In this document: piece after piece, positions 1-8,641 of the stretch
Layout of the letters: each line of letters begins with the position of its first letter
How positions within the stretch are numbered: the first letter of the stretch is position 1
NCBI GenBank assembly: GCA_965230535.1
Contig: OZ246009.1
Coordinates: forward strand, 558,001-622,000
Origin: JAUILH01 sp965230535
GTDB taxonomy: Bacteria > Bacteroidota > Bacteroidia > Flavobacteriales_D > JAUILH01
Length of the DNA: 64,000 nucleotides
Direction of reading: 5' to 3'
Position numbers and translations under genes: made by a program
The notes under the pieces: generated by a model
What the model saw: the letters and a program-made list of their open reading frames with translations, nothing else
Told to the model about the DNA's origin: nothing
The model's database searches: none

Positions 1-2001
1 ACCATCATTGCCTCCACAATTTGCTTGCGTGATAAGACCGTTTATGTCGTTGGCATCTGGCTCTTCAAGTACAACGACCGTGTCTGGCAGGTCGGATAAC
101 AGACTAATGTTCCAGTTAAATATGTAACCGTTGTCCAGATTGAATTGATCTGTGACTTCAATGGTCCAGTTTCCATTTAATGTTGAACCCAGCAACTGGC
201 TTAATGGTTCAAATGATGCGTATGATCCTTGAGGCAAGTAGTTATCTGTGTAATTGTTACCCTGACCATCGGTATAGTTTCTGGTAAAGTTGTTTGATTC
301 TGCGACCATGGTACCATAAACCGGGAAGTCGTTCCAGCAGTAATCATATCCGATTCCAGGATCTGTTAATGTTGAACTGGCAGCTCCATCAACCGGAGCC
401 GTGGCGATAGGTTCACCCAGGTCACAAGAACCTCCACCGTTAAACTCTTTTAGTATCACCGACTGTCCCGAGGGAGAAATGATTCTGATTTGCAAATCCC
501 CCAAATAGGAGTGTTCCATATTGGCACAGATTTGCTGAAGCTGGCTCATGCTGTTTAAGGTAGCTCCTTGATCAAATCCTGAGATATTCAGGGAACTTGT
601 GTAAGACACTCCCGATCCATCCGGTAAGAATGTTTGTCCTGCATTAAATGACCCACCAACAACAAGTGCCTCTGCCTTACATCCGTAGGAGTCATATACC
701 TGAACGGTGTATTCTCCGGCTGGCATATTGTTAATAGGAGAGGTATTAAAAGATGTGGTGTTTCCAAGAGAGTCTGTGACCTCATAGGTGTAGGGCGGGA
801 ACCCTCCGGTCGCATTGGCCAGTATGACCCCGGAACTGTCCTGATGACAAAGGAGGTCGGTGCCATCCAGATTAAAGTCAATGGGTTGGGCATCATCAAT
901 GAAGAGCCAGGCTGTATCTGGTGGCAGACAAGGTTCCGGTTGATAAATAATCCAAACTGTTTCCTGACCCTCAGTGATTCCATCAGAAATTGAATTCACA
1001 AAAACTGTTGCTGAAATCTGACCAGCAGGAATGGTAATAGTACTGTCTATATATTGATAATCAATTCCATTAATTGCTGTTCCTCCCACTGTGAAGTTAA
1101 CCACGGTAGGCACGGTGGCTGTATCGCTTAAACCAAATGTGAAACTAGCCGGAATACATCCTTCCAAAGCCACACTATCTGCATTTACAGTTTGAGTTTG
1201 AACGCCAACGGTTCCCTGAACAAGGCTGTTCTCTTTTAGAAATACACCAGAGTCCCAAACACCATCACCGGCATCTGCAATTACCAAAGTAAGGGTGTAT
1301 GTGGTACAGGGTGTTAAGTTTTGTCTTTCTGCAGTCAGTACTGTAGTAAAAGCATCATACTGAACGGTTGCTCCACCTGTGTTGTCAAAATAATACTGGT
1401 TGTTTGTAACATCATTGATATTGTTGATGGTAACAGGATTAGGGCTGCCAGGGACCAATGCTATGTTTTCCAGTGGTAATCCGGGGCCACTAATGAAGAA
1501 GGCAAATACATCATTATACCCCGAGTTGTTTGGTGGCGCAAATTCAGGGTATTCTTCAGATGCAAAAATGTACTCGAATTGGATAGAAGATGATTGTACT
1601 TCAAAATCGAATTGAAGCGTGAGGGCATCAAAAGTGGCAACATTTCCTGCAATACTGTCCATTACGGCTGTGCCTGGTTGACCTAAATCCGTTGAGGTGT
1701 TCCCTGCATTATTTGGTCCGTTGGCATCTACTGCGTTTCCGGTTGACAGAATTACTCCGGACCCAAATCCAAGGTTGGAAGTTCCTACAAATGAGCCTGA
1801 GGCAGTGTTAGCACCAGTTAGTGTTGCATTCGTAACGGTTATGTTCGGTCCTGCTAGTATTTGAGCTAACTGGGTAGCTGTTTGTGTGTTGTCAATAGTC
1901 AACTGAGCTACGAGCTCTGTTGGGGATAAAAAAACAAGTATAAATACGATTCCTGAGAATAGGCGATTAACGAATCCTTTTAGTAGAAATGACATGTTCA
2001 T
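1..2001 (-). CDS. Large secreted 'choice-of-anchor L' / P-domain-like protein, partial (C-terminus beyond left edge)
   Basis: The minus strand is open from an ATG at 2001 to base 1 without a stop, giving 667 codons; the C-terminus lies outside the window. The start has a signal peptide (MNMSFLLKGFVNRLFSG followed by a hydrophobic stretch and VAQ). Residues about 30-200 carry the choice-of-anchor L pattern (FEYIFASEEYPEF, then NDVFAFFISGPG). A Calx-beta-like stretch follows (SDTATVPTVVNFTVGGTAINGIDY has that flavour), then a SprB-like repeat (GGFPPYTYEV... YTVQVYDSYGC) around residues 400-440. Residues about 460-640 resemble a subtilisin-type P/homo-B domain (SYLGDLQIRIISPSGQSV). Proteins of this build in Bacteroidota usually end in a T9SS type B CHU_C domain, which I cannot see here. 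Surface adhesin or matrix role is inference. A nearby ATG at 1995 (MSFLL) is an alternative start. Confidence 0.85.
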   Translation of the reverse strand, partial: MNMSFLLKGFVNRLFSGIVFILVFLSPTELVAQLTIDNTQTATQLAQILAGPNITVTNATLTGANTASGSFVGTSNLGFGSGVILSTGNAVDANGPNNAGNTSTDLGQPGTAVMDSIAGNVATFDALTLQFDFEVQSSSIQFEYIFASEEYPEFAPPNNSGYNDVFAFFISGPGLPLENIALVPGSPNPVTINNINDVTNNQYYFDNTGGATVQYDAFTTVLTAERQNLTPCTTYTLTLVIADAGDGVWDSGVFLKENSLVQGTVGVQTQTVNADSVALEGCIPASFTFGLSDTATVPTVVNFTVGGTAINGIDYQYIDSTITIPAGQISATVFVNSISDGITEGQETVWIIYQPEPCLPPDTAWLFIDDAQPIDFNLDGTDLLCHQDSSGVILANATGGFPPYTYEVTDSLGNTTSFNTSPINNMPAGEYTVQVYDSYGCKAEALVVGGSFNAGQTFLPDGSGVSYTSSLNISGFDQGATLNSMSQLQQICANMEHSYLGDLQIRIISPSGQSVILKEFNGGGSCDLGEPIATAPVDGAASSTLTDPGIGYDYCWNDFPVYGTMVAESNNFTRNYTDGQGNNYTDNYLPQGSYASFEPLSQLLGSTLNGNWTIEVTDQFNLDNGYIFNWNISLLSDLPDTVVVLEEPDANDINGLITQANCGGNDG

Positions 2002-2281
2002 ATTACAGCAGTTTAGGAGTAAAGCGAAGGATACATGCGTGTTACATGGTATCGAAAGCTCTTCAATTTAGTTTTTTTTGAGGTAAAACCATCCGGCTTT
2101 TTCTACTAAAATTGAAATCTTAACAGCTCTTTTCTTGTTCGGGCTTGTTGCTTGTCGATAATAAAAAGAGTTTGGTCTATTATACAGATGTATTGATGGT
2201 GTTTGCAGATGATCAGTTTATTATAAGAAAATGCCGATTTCCCGAAGGGGCAATACGGAGCTGTTGAAGATCATTTAGCAT

Positions 2282-3103
2282 TTAACCTGTGATAACCTGA
2301 ACCGCATTTCCTGATAACCATTTCTTCAATAGAAAATGATTGCTTGAAATGGGGACGATTTGGAAAATAGTGGAGTAGTTAAAGGCCAAGGAGCAGGCTG
2401 CCTTTTCAATCTTAACACCTTCGTAATTGATGAAGGTAGAATGAAGGAAATATGCTTGTCCGTTTTCTAACCATAAAAAACCTGTGTGGTTATTTAATCC
2501 AAGTTTGTATAAACCATCAGGAAGTCCTTCCAGGTGTTCAAAGATCTGCTCGTATCTCACAAACTTTGGTGCTCTGTTTGAACCAAGTATGGTTTTAGCG
2601 CCATTTGAAGCAGCTTGTTGAGCCAGTTTGTATCGGTTAACATTAATTCCGCTGTGTTTAAAAATAGTTGAGACCAGATAGCCACACGCTACAGTGCCTT
2701 CTTTTGGCGTGTCCGTATGGCCGTTGTATGTCCAGCCTGTGCCGAGCCAATGAGGAATGAATTCTTTAGCCAAAAGCTGACCGTAAATGTATCCAACAGA
2801 ATCCAGAAATAGATGTGCTTCTTCACCTCTTAGAGTGATGTATCTTTTGTGTAGCTGCTTTTTTAATGTGTTTGTATATGATTTGAGTGAGTTGTAGTCT
2901 TCAAATTTTGAAGTCCAGTAAACAGAGCAGGTGTCTTCAAAGTATTCATTTTGTGATTTATCATTTAAGTTGCTTGTATCTGTTAGAACCGAATCTACCT
3001 GGACATTTTTTTGAGATGGGTCTTTCTGCTTGTGGCCTGAATCCTCTGAGGGAGGGTTGCATGACACCAGGTTAAGGAGAAAGAGTAGGTATATAATTCG
3101 CAT
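2282..3103 (-). CDS. Lipoprotein with NlpC/P60-like (papain-fold) domain
   Basis: I start it at 3103 rather than at the longest-ORF start 3199, because MRIIYLLFLLNLVSC is a clean lipoprotein signal with lipobox LVSC, and because a TAnnTTTG promoter box sits at 3118-3125, inside the longer reading. The mature part (273 aa in all) begins with a charged linker and then a domain with ACGYLVSTIFKHSG, a likely nucleophile Cys at an N-terminal helix, and later NHTGFLWLENGQAYFLHS, a His-containing strand pair. That order is typical of NlpC/P60 and related cysteine peptidases or amidases. Activity on cell-wall peptides is inference; sequence divergence from classical NlpC/P60 is large. It is divergent from dinB with 60 bp between start codons. 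Confidence 0.7.
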   Translation of the reverse strand: MRIIYLLFLLNLVSCNPPSEDSGHKQKDPSQKNVQVDSVLTDTSNLNDKSQNEYFEDTCSVYWTSKFEDYNSLKSYTNTLKKQLHKRYITLRGEEAHLFLDSVGYIYGQLLAKEFIPHWLGTGWTYNGHTDTPKEGTVACGYLVSTIFKHSGINVNRYKLAQQAASNGAKTILGSNRAPKFVRYEQIFEHLEGLPDGLYKLGLNNHTGFLWLENGQAYFLHSTFINYEGVKIEKAACSLAFNYSTIFQIVPISSNHFLLKKWLSGNAVQVITG

Positions 3104-3117
3104 GTCCATTAAATGCT

Positions 3118-3125
3118 CAAATCTA
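3118..3125 (-). promoter_or_regulatory. Bacteroidetes -7 box (TAGATTTG)
   Basis: Exact TAnnTTTG match on the minus strand, 14 nt upstream of the lipoprotein ATG at 3103. No convincing TTG at the -33 position. It supports the shorter start for that gene. Confidence 0.45.
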
Positions 3126-3163
3126 TTTTCGATACAAGATAGAATATGTGTACCTTCATATCT

Positions 3164-4246
3164 ATGGCTTTTGATTTTCCGATAAGAAAAATCATTCATG
3201 TGGATATGGACGCCTTTTATGCGTCAGTTGAGCAGTTGGATAATCCTGAATTGAGAGGAAAGCCAATTGCCGTTGGTGGAGGAAGCGACAGAGGTGTTGT
3301 AGCAGCAGCAAGTTATGAAGCGCGTAAATTTAAGGTGCATTCGGCGCTATCCAGTGTTTTAGCCAAGCAACGTTGTCCGCATTTAATATTCGTAAAACCA
3401 CGTTTTAGTCGCTATCAGGAAGTATCCATGCAAATTCGGGAAGTGTTTTATGAGTACACAGACTTGGTTGAGCCTTTGTCTCTGGATGAAGCTTTTTTAG
3501 ATGTTACGGAAAATAAAAAAGGCAATCCCTCTGCTACCATCATGGCTCGGGAAATAAGAACCCTCATTAAAGAGAAAACCGGATTAAATGCATCTGCAGG
3601 AGTTTCTGTCAATAAATTTTTAGCCAAAGTAGCCAGTGATATCAATAAGCCAAATGGTCAGAAAACCATCAACCCTGAAGATGTGATTGAGTTTCTTGAG
3701 AAATTGCCAATAGAGAAGTTCTTTGGAGTAGGAAAGGTCACAGCTAAGAAGATGCATGCCATAGGTATCTTTAATGGAGCACATTTAAAGACAAGAACCA
3801 AAGCTTCTTTGGAGCGTGACTTTGGAAAATCGGGGTCGCATTATTACAACATAGTTCGTGGAATTCAACACAGTGAGGTGAAGCCAAATAGAACCAGAAA
3901 ATCCATTGCAGCCGAAAGGACCTTTATGGAGAATCTGAGTTCTGAATTATTCATGATAGAAAAGTTAGACAAGATTGCAGATGAACTGGAAAGGCGTATG
4001 TTAAAGTCTGGTTCTAAAGGGAAAACAATTACGCTCAAAATCAAGTACAGTAATTTTGTGCAGCAAACCAGGAGTAAAACCATTGATAGCTTTGTCAATA
4101 GAAAACAGGATTTTTTTCCCATTCTGGAAGAACTGGTGTATCAGGACGAATTAAAAGAGTCGGTGCGCCTATTAGGGATTTCAATTTCGAATTTGGCTAG
4201 AGAAGATGCTCAGCCATTAAGTGTGCAATTGAAAATAGAGTTTTGA
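3164..4246 (+). CDS. dinB: DNA polymerase IV (Y-family translesion polymerase)
   Basis: 360 aa when started at the ATG at 3164 (MAFDFPIRKIIHVDMDAFYASVEQ); the upstream ATG at 3146 adds six residues unlike the family. Catalytic carboxylates are present: D14 in HVDMDAFYASVE and D108/E109 in SLDEAFLDV. The palm, thumb (PNGQKTINPEDVIEFLEKLPIEKFFGVGKVTAKKMHAIGI has the helix-hairpin-helix) and little-finger regions are complete. The C-terminal QLKIEF fits a hexameric beta-clamp binding motif. Performs error-prone bypass synthesis at damaged templates. Stand-alone gene, divergent from the lipoprotein at 2282-3103; I see no LexA-type box that I could defend. Confidence 0.95.
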   Translation: MAFDFPIRKIIHVDMDAFYASVEQLDNPELRGKPIAVGGGSDRGVVAAASYEARKFKVHSALSSVLAKQRCPHLIFVKPRFSRYQEVSMQIREVFYEYTDLVEPLSLDEAFLDVTENKKGNPSATIMAREIRTLIKEKTGLNASAGVSVNKFLAKVASDINKPNGQKTINPEDVIEFLEKLPIEKFFGVGKVTAKKMHAIGIFNGAHLKTRTKASLERDFGKSGSHYYNIVRGIQHSEVKPNRTRKSIAAERTFMENLSSELFMIEKLDKIADELERRMLKSGSKGKTITLKIKYSNFVQQTRSKTIDSFVNRKQDFFPILEELVYQDELKESVRLLGISISNLAREDAQPLSVQLKIEF

Positions 4247-4715
4247 ATTTTCAGATGATTTCTGAACCTGATTTTTCCCGACTACTTTTTTCTCTATCAA
4301 CTTTTACTTGTTAAAACATAAAACTTATACACACGAAATCAACATCAATTATTTCGTTACTTGTGTGTCCCAAAGCGTTTGTGTGTCAGGGATGTATGTT
4401 CTTTGTCTTGTGAGTGGTGAAAATGAGTTTTTCGAGTTAATCAATTGTTAATCAATGATTTGCATTGTAAAATTTATGTTAATTTAATGTTTTCCTAGTG
4501 TTTTAGGGGCTTCAGTAGCTCGTGTTGAAAACTTGAAATTAATGTGGATTAAAACAGTTTGACATGCGATTAAATTTTATCAATTTTTGTAGACCTCTTT
4601 TTGGACAAAGCGGCTTGTTTCAAAACTGCTATCAAAAGTTCAATTTTTTGGGAAAAAATTATAAAAATGCCTTAGCGGTACTAGGAATTTATCGCTAAAG
4701 ATTAAACGTGTTAAG
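4247..4715 (+). promoter_or_regulatory. Long nrdBA leader with inverted and direct repeats
   Basis: 469 bp without a gene between dinB and nrdB. It contains CGAAAT (4334-4339) and ATTTCG (4351-4356) as an inverted repeat around an 11-nt loop, preceded by ACACA (4329-4333) and followed by two direct copies of TTGTGTGTC at 4361-4369 and 4379-4387 (18 bp apart). Close to the gene, TTAGCG (4672-4677) and CGCTAA (4693-4698) can form a 5'UTR stem. No clean TAnnTTTG box was found. Ribonucleotide reductase genes are commonly controlled by NrdR or other repressors at paired sites; that these repeats are such sites is inference. Confidence 0.4.
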
Positions 4716-5750
4716 ATGGAAGAAGTAAACAAGACTAGCGAAGAAGCAAATTTAAAAGAAGTATTACCAGAAGGTATGGAAATTATGGAGCCAATATTAA
4801 AAGAGAACCCAGACAGATTTGTTCTATTCCCAATTGTTCATGATGACATTTGGAATTTTTACAAAAAGCAGGAAGCCAGTTTCTGGACTGCTGAAGAAAT
4901 AGATTTATCTCCGGATCAAATTGATTGGGAAACTAAGCTGAATGATGATGAGAGACATTTCATCAAGCATGTATTGGCTTTTTTCGCTGCCAGTGACGGT
5001 ATCGTAAATGAGAATTTGGCAGAGAATTTCTTGTCAGAAGTTCAGTACACAGAAGCTAAATTCTTTTATGGTTTCCAGGTTGCTATCGAAAACATTCACT
5101 CAGAAACTTATTCTTTATTGATTGATACTTTGATCAAGGATAAAGCTGAGAAAGACCACTTATTCAAGGCCATTGACACTTTAGATTGTGTTCAGAAGAA
5201 AGCCAAATGGGCATTGAGATGGATTGATCAGGGATCTTTTGCAGAAAGACTAATTGCCTTTGCCGCTGTGGAAGGAATTTTCTTCTCAGGTAGTTTCTGT
5301 TCCATCTTCTGGTTAAAGAAGAGAGGACTTATGCCAGGCTTGAGCTTTTCAAATGAATTGATCTCAAGAGACGAAGGTTTGCATTGTGATTTTGCTTGCT
5401 TGCTTTACACTCAACACTTGGTAAACAAATTGCCAAAAGAGCAAGTGAAAGAAATCATCATGGATGCGGTTGAAATCGAAAAAGAGTTCGTGACAGACGC
5501 TTTACCTGTGAAACTAATTGGAATGAATGCCGATTTGATGACACAGTATATCGAGTTTGTGGCAGACAGGTTGTTGGTTGAACTAGGAAACGAGAAAGTT
5601 TACAACGTGTCAAACCCATTCGATTTCATGGACATGATTAACCTTCAGGGAAAAACAAACTTCTTTGAGAAAAGAGTGGGAGAGTACCAAAAGGCAGGGG
5701 TACTTGGAGATAAAGACGATCAGTCATTCACAATGGATGCAGATTTTTAA
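4716..5750 (+). CDS. nrdB: Ribonucleoside-diphosphate reductase, class Ia beta subunit
   Basis: 344 aa. Small subunit that carries the diiron-tyrosyl radical cofactor used by NrdA to reduce ribonucleotides. The metal ligands are visible: D94 (FFAASDG), E125 and H128 (ENIHSETY), E186 (AVEGIFF), E220 and H223 (ISRDEGLH). The radical tyrosine is Y132, in the ExxHxxxY spacing of class Ia enzymes, so this is not a Tyr-less Ic or Ie subunit. The C-terminal tail ends in DDQSFTMDADF, a plausible alpha-subunit docking peptide. Followed by nrdA after 44 bp in the same direction; transcribed from the long leader at 4247-4715. Confidence 0.96.
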   Translation: MEEVNKTSEEANLKEVLPEGMEIMEPILKENPDRFVLFPIVHDDIWNFYKKQEASFWTAEEIDLSPDQIDWETKLNDDERHFIKHVLAFFAASDGIVNENLAENFLSEVQYTEAKFFYGFQVAIENIHSETYSLLIDTLIKDKAEKDHLFKAIDTLDCVQKKAKWALRWIDQGSFAERLIAFAAVEGIFFSGSFCSIFWLKKRGLMPGLSFSNELISRDEGLHCDFACLLYTQHLVNKLPKEQVKEIIMDAVEIEKEFVTDALPVKLIGMNADLMTQYIEFVADRLLVELGNEKVYNVSNPFDFMDMINLQGKTNFFEKRVGEYQKAGVLGDKDDQSFTMDADF

Positions 5751-5794
5751 TAAAACTAAACTAAGCTACTAACGAGGAAAAACAAGCAGAACGT

Positions 5795-8152
5795 ATGTAT
5801 GTAATCAAGCGAGACGGCAGAAAAGAAGCAGTAAAATTTGACAAAGTCACTGCACGAATTAAAAAACTATGCTACGGATTAAATCCTATGGTTTCACCAG
5901 AAACTGTTGCCATGAAGGTAATTGAAGGGATTTACGACGGTGTGTCTACATCAGAGCTGGATAGTCTGGCAGCTGAAGTGGCCGCAACAAACACTATTCA
6001 ACACCCGGATTATGCACTGTTAGCATCAAGAATTACAGTGTCTAACCTACACAAAAACACAGAGAAATCGTTTTCAAAGACCATGGAAAAACTCTACAAC
6101 TATGTAGATCCAAAAACTGGTGAAAACGCTTCTTTATTAGCAGAAGATGTATATCAGATTATTCAGGATAATTCAGAGATGCTTGACTCTACAATTATCT
6201 ACGATAGAGATTTTAGATACGACTTCTTCGGCTTTAAAACATTGGAGAGATCTTACCTATTGAAATTGGATGGTAAAATTTCTGAACGTCCTCAACACAT
6301 GCTGATGAGAGTAGCCATCGGTATTCACAAAAATGACATTGAGTCTGCAATTAAAACATACAACTACATGTCTGAAGGCTGGTTTACACATGCTACACCA
6401 ACCTTATTTAATGCCGGAACTCCAAAACCACAAATGTCGTCTTGTTTCTTGTTAACTACGAAAGAGGATAGCATTTCCGGGATTTACGATACCCTAAAGC
6501 AATGTGCTGAAATTTCTCAGTCTGCTGGTGGAATTGGTTTGTCTATTCACGATATCAGAGCTCAGGGCTCATACATCAAAGGCACCAACGGAACTTCAAA
6601 CGGAATCGTTCCTATGTTGAGAGTATTCAACGACACAGCGCGTTACGTAGATCAAGGTGGAGGTAAGAGAAAAGGATCTTTTGCCATCTACATTGAGCCA
6701 TGGCATGCAGATGTATTCGACTTCCTTGATTTGAAGAAGAACCACGGTAAAGAAGAGCAGAGAGCGAGAGATTTATTCTACGCACTTTGGATTCCGGATT
6801 TATTCATGAAGCGTGTGGAAGAGAATGGAGACTGGACTTTAATGTGTCCTAATGAGTGCCCAGGTTTGTCTGACACGCACAGTGAGGAATTTGAAGCATT
6901 ATACACCAAATACGAAAAAGAAGGCAGAGGTAGAAAAACAATCAAGGCGCAAGACCTATGGTTTAAGATCATGGAATCGCAAATTGAAACAGGTACACCT
7001 TACATGTTGTATAAAGATGCGGCCAATGCCAAATCAAACCAAAAGAATCTTGGAACCATTAAGTCATCTAACCTATGTACTGAGATTATTGAGTACACAG
7101 CTCCGGATGAGGTAGCGGTTTGTAACTTGGCTTCTATTGCACTTCCTAAGTATGTAAAGGATGGTAAGTATGATTTTGATAAGCTGTTTGAAGTGACTTA
7201 TCATGCTACTAAGAACCTGAATAAAATTATCGACGGGAATTATTACCCGGTACCAGAAGCTAAGAATTCGAACATGAGACACCGTCCAATTGGATTGGGT
7301 GTACAAGGATTGGCTGATGCGTTTATCATGATGCGTCACCCATTCGATTCTCCTGAAGCTAAGCAATTGAATAAGGACATCTTCGAAACTATTTACTATG
7401 CGGCTATGACAGCTTCTAAGGATTTAGCGATAGAAGAAGGTGCTTACGAAACATTCAAAGGATCTCCAACATCAGAAGGAATCTTCCAGTTTGATATGTG
7501 GAATGTAACTCCAAGCGACAGATGGGAGTGGGATGTGTTGAAAGAAGAAGTTAAAAAGCATGGTGTAAGAAACTCTTTGTTATTAGCACCAATGCCAACA
7601 GCTTCTACAGCTCAGATTCTTGGAAATAACGAATGTTTCGAGCCATATACATCTAACTTGTATACAAGAAGAGTATTGTCTGGAGAATTCATCGTTGTGA
7701 ACAAGCACTTACTAAGAGACTTGGTGAAACTAGGTATCTGGAATGATGATTTGAAGAATAAATTGATGATCAGCAACGGGTCTGTTCAAAATATTGATGA
7801 GATCCCGCAGAATATCAAAGACTTATATAAAACAGCTTGGGAAATTTCGCAGAAATCTATATTGGAAATGGCTGGAGACAGAGGTGCGTACATCTGCCAA
7901 TCTCAGTCATTGAACATCTTTATGGAGAATGCGAATTTTGCCAAGTTAACTTCTATGCACTTCTACGCTTGGAAGCAAGGCTTAAAAACAGGTATGTACT
8001 ACCTAAGAACCAAAGCCGCTACAGATGCAATCAAGTTTACTGTGCAAAAAGAAGCAGCAAAACAACCAGTGGCAAAAACAGAAGAGGAAAGACAAGCGGA
8101 GATCGCATGTTCACTTGACGATCCGGACAACTGTGAAATGTGTTCAGGTTGA
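5795..8152 (+). CDS. nrdA: Ribonucleoside-diphosphate reductase, class Ia alpha subunit
   Basis: 785 aa. Catalytic large subunit producing dNDPs. The N-terminal ~95 residues are an ATP-cone (YVIKRDGRKEAVKFDKVTARI), so dATP feedback is expected. Active-site residues are present: C217 (SSCFLL) and C443 (VAVCNLAS) form the redox pair, and N426, C428 and E430 lie in SSNLCTEI, with C428 the thiyl radical position. The C-terminus DDPDNCEMCSG has the CxxC shuttle for thioredoxin or glutaredoxin. Start ATG at 5795 gives the canonical ATP-cone beginning. Cotranscribed with nrdB; a rho-independent terminator follows at 8231-8266. Confidence 0.97.
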   Translation: MYVIKRDGRKEAVKFDKVTARIKKLCYGLNPMVSPETVAMKVIEGIYDGVSTSELDSLAAEVAATNTIQHPDYALLASRITVSNLHKNTEKSFSKTMEKLYNYVDPKTGENASLLAEDVYQIIQDNSEMLDSTIIYDRDFRYDFFGFKTLERSYLLKLDGKISERPQHMLMRVAIGIHKNDIESAIKTYNYMSEGWFTHATPTLFNAGTPKPQMSSCFLLTTKEDSISGIYDTLKQCAEISQSAGGIGLSIHDIRAQGSYIKGTNGTSNGIVPMLRVFNDTARYVDQGGGKRKGSFAIYIEPWHADVFDFLDLKKNHGKEEQRARDLFYALWIPDLFMKRVEENGDWTLMCPNECPGLSDTHSEEFEALYTKYEKEGRGRKTIKAQDLWFKIMESQIETGTPYMLYKDAANAKSNQKNLGTIKSSNLCTEIIEYTAPDEVAVCNLASIALPKYVKDGKYDFDKLFEVTYHATKNLNKIIDGNYYPVPEAKNSNMRHRPIGLGVQGLADAFIMMRHPFDSPEAKQLNKDIFETIYYAAMTASKDLAIEEGAYETFKGSPTSEGIFQFDMWNVTPSDRWEWDVLKEEVKKHGVRNSLLLAPMPTASTAQILGNNECFEPYTSNLYTRRVLSGEFIVVNKHLLRDLVKLGIWNDDLKNKLMISNGSVQNIDEIPQNIKDLYKTAWEISQKSILEMAGDRGAYICQSQSLNIFMENANFAKLTSMHFYAWKQGLKTGMYYLRTKAATDAIKFTVQKEAAKQPVAKTEEERQAEIACSLDDPDNCEMCSG

Positions 8153-8191
8153 TTCCATCTGGAATCAGGTTGGTCACACCACTTGAAAAAT

Positions 8192-8212
8192 ATTCTAGTT
8201 CCTAGCTAGAAT
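8192..8212 (+). other. Short inverted repeat after nrdA
   Basis: ATTCTAG (8192-8198) and CTAGAAT (8206-8212) are a perfect 7-bp inverted repeat with a 7-nt loop, between the nrdA stop and the main terminator. It may protect the 3' end or be a weak first terminator (followed by TTCTT). Confidence 0.35.
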
Positions 8213-8230
8213 TTCTTACAACTAACACGT

Positions 8231-8266
8231 AAAAAACCCCTTCTTATTTATAGGATGGGGTTTTTT
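8231..8266 (+). terminator. Rho-independent terminator of nrdBA
   Basis: AAAAAACCCC (8231-8240) pairs with GGGGTTTTTT (8257-8266) around a short AT-rich loop, and the T-run continues. It lies 78 bp after nrdA and 18 bp before the Imm8 gene, so Imm8 is either read from leak-through or from its own weak promoter. Confidence 0.85.
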
Positions 8267-8283
8267 GGTATTTTTCACTGTCA

Positions 8284-8637
8284 ATGAAAGCCATTATAAA
8301 AGAGATCCATTGTTCTGATGTAGATGCATGGAAAGATTACTTGCCATCGGATGCGAAAGACTTTGTATTGCCCTTTGAGCTCAAAATAGGCATAGAAGGC
8401 GGTAGTGAAGTGGATCAGTTCTCAATATTGGTGTGTGGCTCCAAATGGTTTGAACGCGAAATAGCTGATAAGAAAAGAGAGTTTCCGGTCCACCATATGG
8501 TGATGGAAGAGTATGATGCCAGTCTTCTTGAACGTGCTTTCTCTGAAAAGGTAAACACATTCGAAGGTGAAAACTGGCAGGAACTCGCGACCCAATTAAG
8601 TCAGGTTTTCTATTGGGAATTTGATAGCCTGCGATAG
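8284..8637 (+). CDS. Imm8-family immunity protein (orphan)
   Basis: 117 aa, soluble, no signal peptide. The sequence follows the Imm8 family pattern: N-terminal MKAIIKEIHCSDVDAWKDYLP, a central FSILVCGSKWFE (family VCTPxWL), EEYDASLLERAF, and the C-terminal WQELATQLSQVFYWEFDSLR. Imm8 proteins are predicted to neutralise a cognate polymorphic toxin. No toxin, VgrG, Rhs or WHH/HNH domain is nearby: nrdA is upstream and a PorP-OmpA gene is convergent with only 4 bp between stop codons. The gene is therefore an orphan immunity gene, perhaps protecting against toxins from neighbours. Family call rests on remembered motif pattern; the function of any one member is inference. Confidence 0.78.
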   Translation: MKAIIKEIHCSDVDAWKDYLPSDAKDFVLPFELKIGIEGGSEVDQFSILVCGSKWFEREIADKKREFPVHHMVMEEYDASLLERAFSEKVNTFEGENWQELATQLSQVFYWEFDSLR

Positions 8638-8641
8638 GCGA

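Noticed and set aside
2002..2281. Regulatory or RNA gene in the gap upstream of the left-edge gene
   Set aside because: AT-rich, with no promoter box, stable hairpin or coding frame that I could support.
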